From Paeniglutamicibacter cryotolerans (GTDB lineage: Bacteria; Actinomycetota; Actinomycetes; Actinomycetales; Micrococcaceae): a stretch of DNA of 64,000 nt. The position numbers were made by a program, and so were the translations under genes. Below, in pieces: positions 35,526 to 44,986 of the stretch. Every line of letters begins with the position of its first letter. The first letter of the stretch is position 1. Under the pieces are notes generated by a model. The model saw only the letters and a list, made by a program, of their open reading frames with translations. It did no database searches and was not told the origin of the DNA. The DNA lies in contig NZ_JACHVS010000002.1 in the NCBI RefSeq assembly GCF_014190875.1, forward strand, positions 558,001 through 622,000, in the 5' to 3' direction.

Positions 35526-35681
35526 ATGGGAATCGTCATAGCACTTATCGTGGTCGGAATCGTACTTCTCGTGCTCGGCATTGCAGTGAAGGCTGCGGTG
35601 TTCCTCCTGTGGATCGGCATCATCCTCTTGGTTGTGGGCGCCGTCATGGGCGTCATGCGACGAGTGCACAACAAAGTGTAG
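35526..35681 (+). CDS. 51-residue hydrophobic protein (DUF6131-like)
   Basis: MGIVIALIVVGIVLLVLGIA is one membrane helix; VFLLWIGIILLVVGAVMGV is a second; the end is MRRVHNKV. Small two-helix proteins of this layout (DUF6131-like) are common in actinobacteria, often stress-induced. There is no strong binding site before the ATG (TAAAACA). The layout is the evidence, and the family match is by eye. Confidence 0.65.
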   Translation: MGIVIALIVVGIVLLVLGIAVKAAVFLLWIGIILLVVGAVMGVMRRVHNKV

Positions 35682-35737
35682 CTTCAGGAGCAGTAGCACT
35701 TTGTTCTCACCGTTATCCCACCCTGCACCTGCCGGGG

Positions 35738-36091
35738 TGGGATTACGTCGCCTACAACGAACTCGTTCGCCTCTCGAGGGCCGACCTATCGGATCGTGTC
35801 AGTTTGGAGCCCGTGAAAAGGGTTTCCGCCGGGCTGGGAACGGATCGACCGACCGTCGAGGGAAAGAGGGTGCTCTTCGACGCGTATTGCGGTTCGAAGA
35901 AGGTCCACCAAATCAAGGTCGACCATGTAGCCGATACGCTGCGCGTCACCCAGGCACGATGCGGATCCATGGGCGGCAGATCCACCCGCGACCTCGTGGA
36001 TTTGGTGATCTTCGCTCGCACCCAGGATATCGACGGGACGACCCTGAAGAACGCGATTGCCTCGGAATGGTCCATGCGACGCCTGGAAGGT
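35738..36091 (+). pseudogene. C-terminal fragment of an AbiEii-type nucleotidyltransferase toxin
   Basis: The open frame of about 118 codons reads KVHQIKVDHVADTL, then GSMGGRSTRDLVDLVIFART and IDGTTLKNAIASEW. This matches the second half of AbiEii/AbiGii toxins (VDHVADK... RxKDLVDLxxIA). The N-terminal nucleotidyltransferase core (GSxxxxxxD) is absent and no AbiEi antitoxin is nearby. At 36088 the match stops against an IS110 fragment on the other strand. It is a dead remnant. Confidence 0.7.
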
Positions 36092-36326
36092 ATTTCATCA
36101 GGTAGTAGACGGGCTGCGAGTAGTTACGGCCCGCTTCCAGGACCACCTTGGTCACCCGCTCCGCTTTCAGGTAGTCGATCAATTTAAGGATTTGACTGAT
36201 GGTCGTCCAGAACGTTCTCACGTCCGTGGTGAAGGATCCTTTGCGTTTCCCGGGGTGCCTGACTGCCACCTTCATGTCGTGACCGGAAACGTCCATCCTT
36301 GTGGCGCGTTCATGGATGATCGCCAT
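36087..36326 (-). pseudogene. IS110-family transposase, N-terminal fragment
   Basis: Eighty residues from MAIIHERATRMDVSGHDMKV to PVYYLMKYLPG match the start of IS110 transposases (the MDVSxxD site is the first RuvC aspartate). The match ends at the AbiEii fragment, so the IS was truncated or the region deleted. No second half is seen. Confidence 0.75.
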
Positions 36327-36571
36327 GGTCCTCGTCCTTCCTTTTCGCGCCCTTCATATGAAGTTGGTCGTGAAGGCGGGACAGTCCTGTCTTGCCGCGG
36401 ACTTGTCCACCCGGCCTAGTGGGGCCAGCGCTGGCTCGCACGGCGGCCTGATGAAAGGTTGTCCATCTGGAGGATTCCTGCGGATGTGACTACATATCAG
36501 AGATATGCCTCGGCTCGCCCTCTGGCTGGCCAACCAGAACCCTATTTTGGAAAGGAAGGAAAACTGCGGCC

Positions 36572-37090
36572 ATGACCGAAGTCCGGGAGTACCTTACGAG
36601 CATCGCCGGGGTGGACACCCCCGCCCGCGCCAGCACCTACGCCATCGGCGGTGGCGGCCAGCGGCCAGATCGCGGATACCGCAAGGTTTCCCACCAGCCC
36701 GCCGGGTCTCCAACGGTCCATCGCCTAGATCGACCGGCGCAGCGAAACCGGCAAGACCCTGGTGGCCATCGAAGGCACCAATTCCTAGGCTCCGGGCTCA
36801 GCCGTGTCCTGCGTGCCACCGAACTGGACCTATGCGAGGCGGGCCCCCGAGGCGGGCCCCCGAGCCGGGCCCCGCGTGCCGCCAGCGGAAGATCCGACAT
36901 TGACGCCTTGGCGGCAGCAAGCACGATACGCGGAGGCCAGGAAGGCCCTGCGAATCCTGCCCAACGCCAGGAACGCCATGGTGCGGCAAGACACTGCCGA
37001 CCGGTTGATGTTTACCTCGCTGCTACGGACCTTGGATCTGGGCCCTTTATGCGATCGCCCGATCCCGACTGGTCTACGACCCCACCAGCA
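36572..37090 (+). pseudogene. IS110-family transposase, heavily decayed
   Basis: Pieces in different frames follow IS110 order: MTEVREYLTSIAGVDTPAR at the start, LVAIEGTN, SGLSRVLRATELDLCEA, GRSDIDALAAAS, then ARKALRILPNARNAMVRQ and LLRTLDLGP. At least three frameshifts lie between. It is a relic unrelated in strand to the IS110 piece at 36087-36326. Confidence 0.7.
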
Positions 37091-37168
37091 TCTCTTAGGT
37101 CGTACGGCGAACCGCCGGAGGAAATTCTGGAAAAGTATGCTCGCGAAGTCCCTCCGGCCTGATCCCTG

Positions 37169-37202
37169 GCGATGGCCGCCCCGGAGTCGGAGTGGCCATC
37201 GC
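37169..37202. terminator. hairpin after the DJ-1/PfpI gene
   Basis: GCGATGGCC and GGCCATCGC form a 9-bp stem with a 16-base loop, just beyond the stop codon of the minus-strand gene. Confidence 0.5.
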
Positions 37203-37219
37203 TTTCCCTCTGTTGGGTG

Positions 37220-37999
37220 TCAGTGCCCCGCGTCTGCGGCAGCCGCCTTCTTGGCCACTTTCTCTGCGTCCTTTTCCGCACGCAGGACTTCGGCATCGTG
37301 TTGTTCTTCAGCCTTTTCGTGGTGGATGATCTCAGCCAAGAGCTTTTCCATTTCCTTGGCTACACCGGCCGCTGACGCCGGGTTTTGACCCGTCACCAGA
37401 CGGTCGTCGACAACGACGTTCTCCTCGAAGACGGCGGCCGCCACATGTGTTGCGCCCTGTTTCTCGAGCCGATCCGCCAGGAAGAACGGGATGGCCTTTT
37501 CCTTTCCCGCTGCAACCTCCTCGTCGTTGGTGAAGGCAGCCACCCTCCGGCCTTCGACGAGTCGGAACCCATTTGCCAATTCCACGTTCACCAGGCCCGC
37601 CGGTCCATGGCAGACCGCGCCGACTACACCTCCGGCGTCATATACGCTCGAGACTAGGTTCTGAAGCCCTTCGCTATCGGGGAAATCCCACATGGTTCCG
37701 TGACCCCCCACAAGGAAGACCGCGTCGTACTGACCGGGATCAACCACGTCGACCCGGGCCGTGTTATAGAGTCCGGCGCGCGTTGTCTCATCATGGGTAA
37801 ATGCAACCTGAATGGGATCGTCCGGGTCGGTCCCGTCACTTGGAGGCTGACCGCCTTTAATGGATGCGAAGTCGACGAAATGACCAGAATCCTTGAAGAC
37901 CTTCCAAGGATGTGCTGCCTCGGCCACGTTGTAGCCTGTCTTTTCTTCGGTGTCACCGATCGTTGAAACGCTGGTTAGTACCATGAGGATTTTCTTCAT
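37220..37999 (-). CDS. DJ-1/PfpI-family type 1 glutamine amidotransferase-like protein
   Basis: The 259-residue protein has the DJ-1 superfamily nucleophile elbow GAVCHGPAGL (Cys), FLVGGHGTMWDFPDS upstream, and a class 1 amidotransferase fold like Hsp31 and YhbO. Such proteins are glyoxalase III/deglycase or chaperone-like stress proteins. The C-terminus has a 50-residue charged, Lys/Glu/Ala-rich helix (EKAEEQHDAEVLRAEK) not usual in the family. AAGGAG lies before ATG 37999. It is intact although all neighbours are relics. Confidence 0.85.
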   Translation of the reverse strand: MKKILMVLTSVSTIGDTEEKTGYNVAEAAHPWKVFKDSGHFVDFASIKGGQPPSDGTDPDDPIQVAFTHDETTRAGLYNTARVDVVDPGQYDAVFLVGGHGTMWDFPDSEGLQNLVSSVYDAGGVVGAVCHGPAGLVNVELANGFRLVEGRRVAAFTNDEEVAAGKEKAIPFFLADRLEKQGATHVAAAVFEENVVVDDRLVTGQNPASAAGVAKEMEKLLAEIIHHEKAEEQHDAEVLRAEKDAEKVAKKAAAADAGH

Positions 38000-38108
38000 G
38001 AAATGCTCCTTTCGTCCAAAACCCACCCTAGGCGAGTGTCGATGCGCCTGCCAGCCCCTTTCAATGAGCTCACACCTGGTCATCAGGTCATCTTCTGGCA
38101 GCCTTTGA

Positions 38109-38516
38109 GTGGAAGCCCCCCATGAGGTGGCGGGGCAATTCCCGCTGCTGGACTTCATTTCCGCGCTGACCAGTGCGTGGGACGACCAGAAGCGTTTCCA
38201 CTTCGAGCGTTTCGTCGCCGATCCCGCCGCCACGGCACCGGCTGCCGGGGACCATGAGTTCACCGTCGAGACCACCGAGGGCATCGAGGTCCAGGTGCCG
38301 GTGGGCACCAGCATCCTGGACGCGCTGGCCGGTGCCGGGGTGCCGGTGCTGAACTCCTGCCGCGAGGGCATCTGCGGTACCTGTGAGACCACGGTGGTCT
38401 CCGGGGAGATCGACCACCGTGATTCGCTGCTCTCGGAGGAGGAGCGCGAGGCGGGGGAGACCATGATGATCTGCGTGTCCCGGTGCAAGGGCCTGCGCAT
38501 GATCCTGGACCTCTAG
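38109..38516 (+). pseudogene. 2Fe-2S ferredoxin domain of a VanB-type oxygenase reductase, 5' part missing
   Basis: The frame of about 135 codons ends with a plant-type ferredoxin domain: NSCREGICGTCETTV and MMICVSRCKG hold the four cluster cysteines. The preceding segment (HFERFVAD) is the hinge found between the flavin/NAD part and the ferredoxin in phthalate- or vanillate-oxygenase reductases. The flavin and NAD domains are missing, so the piece is a truncated C-terminus. Confidence 0.75.
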
Positions 38517-38576
38517 CGGACGTCGGGTTGAATGATGGCAGTAGGGGAAAACAGGGGATTTGCGCCGCACTGCGCA

Positions 38577-38999
38577 TCAGGGGACAACGAACCAGCGCAG
38601 TACGACGGCCGCGGCGAAGACCGTGGCCGAAAGCCTGAGGATAGAAAATGAGGCTCGCAGGGGGTGGAGTTCCTGGAAAAGCACGAAGACGACCAAGGCG
38701 AGCACCAAGCGGCCGCAGCCCTTGCGCAAGGCCGCTCCTGGAATACGTCCGGCGAGGTGGGAACCGATCGAGGAATAAAGGATGGCGACGACGGCAACCG
38801 CGACGCCCAGCACCCAGTCGAGGGTTACTGCGCTGAGGTAGCAGCCATGCCTGGGGAAGGATTTCATGGCGATGATGACCAGCGAGGGACATGGACAGTC
38901 GGGCGAGCAAGATAAGTGCGGAGCGCGGAGGAAGCCGGCGTCGGCTAGACCCTTCACGAGACCGACTATGAGACCTTGGATAAGGACTTTGACAAGTTG
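38577..38999 (-). pseudogene. TauE/SafE-family sulfite exporter fragment
   Basis: The pieces GLIVGLVKGLADAG, SLVIIAMKSFPRHGCYLS, TLDWVLGVAVAVVAI, IGSHLAGRIPGAALRKG and LVVFVLFQELHP follow a TauE/SafE exporter in order, but the loop after the first helix is replaced by unrelated residues and the N-terminal half is gone. It is not expected to work. Confidence 0.65.
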
Positions 39000-39109
39000 C
39001 ACGTCTCCGTCGGGGGGGCCATGGCGGTGAGGTCCTTGTCGTGCCAGAAAGGCGGTCGGCGGGCGAATCGGGCCGCTGGCGGCGTTTTCGCTATGTGAGT
39101 GCCAATGCG

Positions 39110-39288
39110 GTGCGCTGCCAGGGCATATGCAGCTTGCCATGGTGTCTGCGGCGAGGCCAGAAGCGGTGAGTGCGTCCCTAACGCGGGCATTGCGGGCGCG
39201 ATCCGTCTCGTCGATGCGGGCGTCCAGATCGCCAGTGGGGATATGGATGGAGTGGGTGATCAGGCCCTCGGCGTCTTCGAAGTCTTCG
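39110..39288 (-). pseudogene. rhodanese-domain fragment
   Basis: On the minus strand DFEDAEGLITHSIHIPTGDL and DARIDE match the strand-helix start of rhodanese (sulfurtransferase) domains. The catalytic cysteine loop is not seen. It lies directly upstream of the TauE/SafE fragment on the same strand. Confidence 0.5.
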
Positions 39289-39511
39289 GGGCAATGGGGA
39301 ACTGCTCATGGGTGCGGCATTGAGTGGCATCGGTGATGGTAATTTCTGGAACGGGTATTCATTAGTATGTGTATTCGTGGAGGAGGGTTCCCGGCCCCGA
39401 TACAGGCGTCAGGGCCGGGAACCCGGGAGGGAAAACGTTTGGGCGCTAGAACTTCTTGGACGAAAGCCGGGAGATGACCAATACGTGGGTCGGTTCGTTG
39501 CCGATCTTGTT

Positions 39512-39957
39512 TCAGGGCATTACCGACTGGGCCTTGCCCGTGGCACGGATGTTGGTGGTCGCCGAGAAGGGCAGCGCCGCGTTGAGCACACCGGTGACGA
39601 TGCGGACCTGCGGTAAAAACAACCTGCCTACGGCCAGGCCCGCAAGGACCAGGGAACCGGCCGCCATGCGCATCTGGCGTTCCAGGGCCGAGCGCTTGGA
39701 AACCTCAACTGTTTGGCCGCCAACCTGCTGATATGCCGGGACGTCTCCGGTGAGCGCCAGTGAACGGGAGAAGCCAACGCGGTTCAGGTTGGGACGGCGG
39801 CGCGGACATCGGATTGGTAAGCCAGCGCCACTTTGGTTTCGGGTTTCGAGGCGAGTTCCTCGGTGTGTTCGGTCAGCAACGGCATGGGTACGTTGTATGA
39901 GCCCTTGATGCGCAGGGATTCGAATTCCGCTTTCCAACTTCCGTGGGTAATACGCCT
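39512..39957 (-). pseudogene. rhodanese plus DUF2892 protein, frameshifted
   Basis: The first frame (39784-39957) reads KGSYNVPMPLLTEHTEELAS and then VALAYQSDVRAAVPT with a stop, where a rhodanese would have its active-site loop (here YQSDVRA, cysteine lost). The second frame continues GDVPAYQQVGGQTVEV and then SALERQMRMAAGSLVLAGLA, the DUF2892 membrane tail. Together with the TauE fragment this is a dead sulfide/persulfide handling cluster. Confidence 0.65.
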
Positions 39958-40608
39958 AGCCAGCGGTCTGAATGAAGTCTGTAACGGTCTTTGCTTGGCT
40001 TGAGAGATTGCAGCGTGGGGCGGGCCATGCTCGCCGCGGCCAAGGACATCGAGCTACTTGAGCCCGGAGCTCTCGGCGGAATATTCCGAAGGAGCCGCGG
40101 CACCGACCGCACACAGACCAACTTTCTTGCCAGAGAATTGGCGTCAAGGGGCCAAGGGGCCAAGGGGATCGAACCGTGGCTGCGCTATCTCTACGTGCCA
40201 AGGTCCCTGAGCGCTCCAACGCCCCGGTGTCACTTCCCGATTTCGGCTTCGGTCGTGTGCTCGTGTTTATCCATCCCCCCAACACGGTCGACTTGCTGGC
40301 GGGTGTTTGGAGACGAGTCTGATGCGGCAATGCCCAAGGTGGTCGATAGTCATCGGTAAGAAAGAATAGGCCAAGACGGGAAGGAGGGCTGTTGCCCGGT
40401 TCGTTAGCCCTGATGGAATGGAATCGGTGTGCGCATGTGGCAGCGAACTCCAGTCACCATCGGTGACGGGCTAGGTGCGGAAGCGACTGGGAGGCGGCTG
40501 GAGGCAGTAATTACTAGGAGTGACCCCAGCCCACGATATGGTGATTCTGCCCGCGATCGGAAGGATTGGTTGCGGCGAGGCGAGGAAGTTTGGACATCGG
40601 TTACCCGG
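39958..40608. other. decayed stretch without identifiable gene
   Basis: About 650 bases of short frames with lower coding quality. I could not assign any piece. Confidence 0.5.
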
Positions 40609-41538
40609 TTACCCGAGGGATGCGATGCCCAGCCCGTGCGAGGCAAAGACCGTCGACGTGCTGACAATGAGTTCCTGCATGGCGGTCGCCGCTTTGGTCA
40701 GGCGGACGTCCTTGCGGTGAGCCAGACCGAGTGTACGGGTCAGGTGCGGGTCGGACAATGGAATCGAGCGGAGCCCGGGCCTGTCAAAAAGCACCATGGC
40801 TGGAACAACTGCAACGCCCAACCCCCGTTCGACCAGCCGCAGCACGGCATCCATTTCTGCGCCTTCAAGCACCACTTGCGGCGTGAGCCCCAGTGCTCGG
40901 TATGCATTCATGGTCGTGGAACGCAAGTCATAGCTTTTATCGAAAACTATTTGTGGTATTTGAGCTAGTTCCGTGAGCGTGAGGGTCTGTTTTTTAGCCA
41001 AGACCAGATCGGAAGCGGCTCCAATCACCACCAGGTCCTCGAGCAGCAGCGGTGTGGTCTCCAAGCTGCTCATTTTGGCAGTGTCGTGATCGGATGTCAC
41101 CACGAGTGCCAGATCCAGGTCGCCGCCTGCCAGCTGGTCCAAGAGATCTCGAGACCCCGACTCGCTCAGATGAAGGTCGATTCCCGGATGCTTTTGGTGA
41201 AAGCTGCCAAGGACTTCTGGAACCATGCTGATGCAAAGTGTTGGCGGCGCGCCAAGCCGAACTCGTCCTTTGCCCAGTCCGGCCAGTTCCTGCATCTCGT
41301 GCCTCACGGTTTCAGCGTCCGCCAGCATTCTCTTGGCCAGCGGAAGCAGTGATTCTCCTGCTGCGGTGAGTGTGATGTTGCCCCGGGCGCGGTGGAAGAG
41401 CTCGGCGCCGAGGTCGTGTTCCAGCGTGGATATTTGACGACTCAATGAGGGCTGTGCCAAGTGGAGATGTGAGGCGGCGCGCGTGAAATGGCCAATCCGG
41501 GCTACTTCTACGAAACTCCGCAGCTGTTCGAGATTCAT
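40609..41538 (-). CDS. LysR-family transcriptional regulator
   Basis: The 309-residue protein begins MNLEQLRSFVEVARIGHFTRAASHLHLAQPS, the LysR helix-turn-helix, and has a LysR substrate-binding domain (GRVRLGAPPTLCISMVPEVL). It is divergent from the flavoprotein gene with 78 bases between, so it probably controls it. Confidence 0.93.
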   Translation of the reverse strand: MNLEQLRSFVEVARIGHFTRAASHLHLAQPSLSRQISTLEHDLGAELFHRARGNITLTAAGESLLPLAKRMLADAETVRHEMQELAGLGKGRVRLGAPPTLCISMVPEVLGSFHQKHPGIDLHLSESGSRDLLDQLAGGDLDLALVVTSDHDTAKMSSLETTPLLLEDLVVIGAASDLVLAKKQTLTLTELAQIPQIVFDKSYDLRSTTMNAYRALGLTPQVVLEGAEMDAVLRLVERGLGVAVVPAMVLFDRPGLRSIPLSDPHLTRTLGLAHRKDVRLTKAATAMQELIVSTSTVFASHGLGIASLG

Positions 41539-41552
41539 ACGTCATAGCGTAT
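41537..41552. promoter_or_regulatory. inverted repeat in the LysR/flavoprotein intergenic region
   Basis: ATACG and CGTAT are separated by six bases, overlapping the LysR start codon. A related TGACGCAT lies at about 41573. This is a likely LysR binding site. Confidence 0.5.
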
Positions 41553-41616
41553 CCGTATTGAAGTGACGCATATTATTCATTGGACTAATCATGCACATCT
41601 TTCTAGCGTGGAAAGT

Positions 41617-43356
41617 ATGGCAACGAACATGGTCAAAGAACAGAAAATCTCCACCTCGGTCCTCGTGATCGGAACCGGCGGTTCTGGGTTGCGTGCAGCT
41701 ATCGAACTCGCTGAGCAGGGTGTCGACGTTTTGGCAGTGGGCAAGCGTCCGCGTAACGATGCCCACACCTCCCTGGCCGCCGGCGGCATTAATGCCGCTC
41801 TCGGCACTATGGATGAGGAAGACAGCTGGCAACAACACGCGGCGGACACCATCAAGGAAAGCTACTACCTCGCCAACCCGAACACCGTGGAAATCGTGGC
41901 CCGTGGCGCCGCCCGTGGCATCGAAGACCTGGAACGCTATGGCATGGGTTTCGCCCGCGAAGAAGACGGACGGATTTCCCAACGCTTCTTCGGCGCCCAC
42001 AAATTCCGCCGCACAGCGTTCGCCGGTGATTACACAGGCCTGGAAATCCAGCGAACTCTGGTCCGCCGCAGCGAACAGCTTGATATCCCCATCATGGATT
42101 CCGTGTACATCACTCGCCTGCTGGTCAGGGACAATCAGGTTTTCGGCGCCTATGGCTTCGACATCAATACCGGCACCCGTTACCTCATTCACGCCGACGC
42201 CGTGATCCTTGCGGCGGGCGGCCACAATCGCATCTGGCGCCGGACCTCTTCGCGCCGAGACGAAAATACCGGCGATTCGTTCCGGCTGGCCGTTGATGCC
42301 GGAGCCCGCCTGCGCGATCCTGAACTCGTGCAATTCCACCCATCAGGCATCATCGAGCCGGAAAGCGCTGCGGGTACCCTGATTTCGGAGGCTGCCCGCG
42401 GGGAAGGCGGAGTGCTGCGCAACGCGTTGGGGGAACGCTTCATGGAACGCTACGACCCGATCCGTAAGGAGCTATCCACCCGTGACAGGGTGGCCTTGGC
42501 CGCCTACACCGAAATCAAAGAAGGCCGCGGCACCACCAATGGTGGGGTGTGGCTGGACGTCTCACACCTGCCGCGTGAAACGATCATGGATCGTCTTCCG
42601 AGGGTCTACCAGACCATGTTGGAAGTGCAGATGCTGGACATCACCCGCGACCCAATCGAGATCGCTCCAACTGCCCACTATTCGATGGGTGGAGTTTGGG
42701 TGAAACCAGAGGATCACAGCACCGATGTGGACGGCCTCTATGCAATCGGCGAGGCATCCAGCGGCCTGCACGGAGCCAACCGCTTGGGTGGAAACTCTTT
42801 GATCGAGCTCCTGGTCTTTGGGCGTATCGTTGGCCGGGCAGCCGCTGACTACTCGGCTTCCTTGTGTGCCCAGCCACGCTCGGTCGAGGCCATTGCGCAG
42901 GCCCGTTCTGAAATCGATGGGTTGCTGGCTGCCGATGGTCAAGAGAACGTGCGCGCACTGCAACGGGCGATCCGCGACATGATGACCGAACACGCCGGAG
43001 TGGTGCGCGATGAGGCAGGGCTGAAAATGGGCCTGGCCAAGCTGCATGATATCGAAGAGCGCATGGCATCCATCGGTATCCACCCGGATATCGCCGGGTA
43101 CCAGGACCTGGCCCACGCTTTCGATTTGATGGGTTCCGCTTTGGCCGCTCGGGCCACGCTGGAAGCAGCCATTGAACGCCGAGAAACCCGTGGTTGCCAC
43201 AACCGCAGCGACTATCCGGAGCTGGATCCGGCCCTGCAGGTCAACCTCGTGTGGTCGCCGGTAACAGGAATCGTTCGCGAGCTGATCCCTGCCGTTCCAG
43301 CGGAAATCCAGAAACTCATCCAGGAAGTTTCAACCGTGGGAAAGCTCGTCGAATAG
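41617..43356 (+). CDS. FAD-dependent oxidoreductase of the fumarate reductase/L-aspartate oxidase family
   Basis: The 579-residue protein has the FAD dinucleotide loop GTGGSGLRAAIELAEQG, HTSLAAGGINAALG, the substrate-site motifs QFHPSGI and AARGEGGVL, PTAHYSMGGV, and GLHGANRLGGNSL. The C-terminal helical domain (about residues 420-560) is present. It resembles SdhA/FrdA and NadB, but no iron-sulfur or membrane subunit follows, nor NadA/NadC. It may be a soluble fumarate reductase-like dehydrogenase or an aspartate oxidase paralogue. GGAAAGT precedes ATG 41617; earlier in-frame starts lie in the promoter. Confidence 0.85.
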   Translation: MATNMVKEQKISTSVLVIGTGGSGLRAAIELAEQGVDVLAVGKRPRNDAHTSLAAGGINAALGTMDEEDSWQQHAADTIKESYYLANPNTVEIVARGAARGIEDLERYGMGFAREEDGRISQRFFGAHKFRRTAFAGDYTGLEIQRTLVRRSEQLDIPIMDSVYITRLLVRDNQVFGAYGFDINTGTRYLIHADAVILAAGGHNRIWRRTSSRRDENTGDSFRLAVDAGARLRDPELVQFHPSGIIEPESAAGTLISEAARGEGGVLRNALGERFMERYDPIRKELSTRDRVALAAYTEIKEGRGTTNGGVWLDVSHLPRETIMDRLPRVYQTMLEVQMLDITRDPIEIAPTAHYSMGGVWVKPEDHSTDVDGLYAIGEASSGLHGANRLGGNSLIELLVFGRIVGRAAADYSASLCAQPRSVEAIAQARSEIDGLLAADGQENVRALQRAIRDMMTEHAGVVRDEAGLKMGLAKLHDIEERMASIGIHPDIAGYQDLAHAFDLMGSALAARATLEAAIERRETRGCHNRSDYPELDPALQVNLVWSPVTGIVRELIPAVPAEIQKLIQEVSTVGKLVE

Positions 43357-43368
43357 ACAGGTAACCCC

Positions 43369-43406
43369 GATGCGGGAATCAGTCAGATTGGACTGGTTCC
43401 CGCATC
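43369..43406 (+). terminator. hairpin terminator after the flavoprotein gene
   Basis: GATGCGGGAA plus CAGTC pairs with GACTG plus TTCCCGCATC (one mismatch pair). It lies 12 bases after the stop. Confidence 0.75.
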
Positions 43407-43486
43407 TTCGCATCGGGAATGGTCGACTCGTTTGATGGAAGTCGGCGGGCGGCTGTCCTGATGGCCGCACTGCCCGGGGCACGTCC

Positions 43487-44485
43487 CTATTTGCCGATCG
43501 AGTCCACAAAGGCAAGGCTTGCTCGCGAGATCGCGGTTCGGGCGGCATCGGGACTGATTGTCGGTGTGCCGTCACCAGCCTGAGGGCCGTAATCGCCGAA
43601 GTTTGCGTGCGATGCGCCATCAATCACCGTGAAGATGGCGCTCGGTGGCAGATTGGGTCTTGAAGCGTTGATTTTCTCCGGTGTTGCCAAGAGATCATTT
43701 GAACCGGAGATCGAGAGTGCCGGGATGGTCAGCTCACTCATGTTGGATGCGGGATAGGAAGCAAAGAACAGGATACCGACTGCGGCATCACTTGATGCCG
43801 TTGAGAAAGTTTGAGCATCTATGGCGGAAACCACGCCACCGAGGGAATGGCCGCCGACCACCCAGCTATCCACCGGTGGATGTCCGGCGCGTGCCGAGGC
43901 AAATGCGCCGGTGGCCAGAAAGGCAATGCCGAAGGGCTGCTTCGGAATGATGACCGTATGTCCATTTTCGGCCAGTGGCCTCAGTACCGCGGCGTAGGCC
44001 CGCGCGTCGACGAGGGCGCCGGGCTGGAAGAATAGTCCAACCTCGCTTTGCGTGCCCAGTGGTGTCATGACGATTTGATCCGCAGTCTCCGTGACGCTGA
44101 CGGAGCCATCCGAGTTCATGGCAGCCAAGGCCGGCTCAACAGCACCGTAGGGTATAAGCCACACGACTGCGGCAAATACGACGGTCGAGGCCACCACGCC
44201 GATGCCCCTGAGAATTTTGAATTTACGGTGGACGGCAGTGGGGTGGAGCCAGGAACGAAGCCCAATCACGGCGCAGATGACGAAAACGGAACCGAGCAGA
44301 ATCGCATAGGCAGGATGCCCATGTAGGAGCATGCTTCCCGTGGCAATGGCCGCCCAGGCGCAGGCAAGAACACCCAGTGAAGACACGATGCGAGTTGCCC
44401 AGAAGAAAACCACGTCGATGCGGGTGACGGACGAATCGCGGCTGTGCTCACGGCCCTCGCGGGGAAGGGATGATGGGCCTGTCAT
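43487..44485 (-). CDS. membrane-anchored alpha/beta hydrolase
   Basis: The protein of about 332 residues has three N-terminal membrane helices (about residues 24-115). The alpha/beta hydrolase part outside has FFQPGALVDARAYAAVLRPL, the nucleophile elbow VVGGHSLGGVVS and a final DGASHANFGDYG with the catalytic histidine; the aspartate is probably in SGSNDLL. The alpha/beta hydrolase-5 type is likely. Substrate unknown. ATG 44485 has GGGAG 5 bases upstream. Confidence 0.85.
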   Translation of the reverse strand: MTGPSSLPREGREHSRDSSVTRIDVVFFWATRIVSSLGVLACAWAAIATGSMLLHGHPAYAILLGSVFVICAVIGLRSWLHPTAVHRKFKILRGIGVVASTVVFAAVVWLIPYGAVEPALAAMNSDGSVSVTETADQIVMTPLGTQSEVGLFFQPGALVDARAYAAVLRPLAENGHTVIIPKQPFGIAFLATGAFASARAGHPPVDSWVVGGHSLGGVVSAIDAQTFSTASSDAAVGILFFASYPASNMSELTIPALSISGSNDLLATPEKINASRPNLPPSAIFTVIDGASHANFGDYGPQAGDGTPTISPDAARTAISRASLAFVDSIGK

Positions 44486-44747
44486 GGTGCTCCCAACTGA
44501 TGGCAAATGATGTGAGGGTTATCTGGATTGATCCCCATCAAAACTCTACGCGGCAGGTGGTTCAAATCCAGGTGCTGCCTCTGCCCAAGTCCGTAGGGAC
44601 TTCGAGCATCTGCAATTCGGCCTGAGCTCAGGGCTTCTCCTATGTCACCTGTACACGTATTCCGAGGGGTTTCGTGAATCAAAGATACATGCAACGTCTT
44701 CTTCTGCCTTCGACGAAGTCGCTTCCAGGGTCGACTCTAGGCCGATG

Positions 44748-44986
44748 GATGCGTACACATTGGGCTCGTTCGCCGAAGTAGCGGGAGTCGGTGCTCTCAG
44801 ACTGCAGTATTCCTTTCAAAAATACTTCTCGATGGCACCTATCAAGAACTCTCGACAATCCGGCGGTCAGTGGCCCACGTTGCCTTCAGTTACGGGTTCT
44901 CGGATCTCGGCAGGTTTGCACAGGCCTACTGCAAGCGATTCGGAGAACCGCCGTCGAAAACCCTGTCGCAGGTTGCAAGGAACTGA
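44748..44986 (+). pseudogene. AraC-family regulator, C-terminal remnant with frameshift
   Basis: The first frame reads SFAEVAGVGALRLQYSFQKY, like the first helix-turn-helix of an AraC protein (LAEVAGVSxRxLQ). After a shift another frame reads SVAHVAFSYGFSDLGRFAQA and YCKRFGEPPSKTL, the second helix-turn-helix. About 25 residues between them, and the whole N-terminal domain, are gone. Confidence 0.65.
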
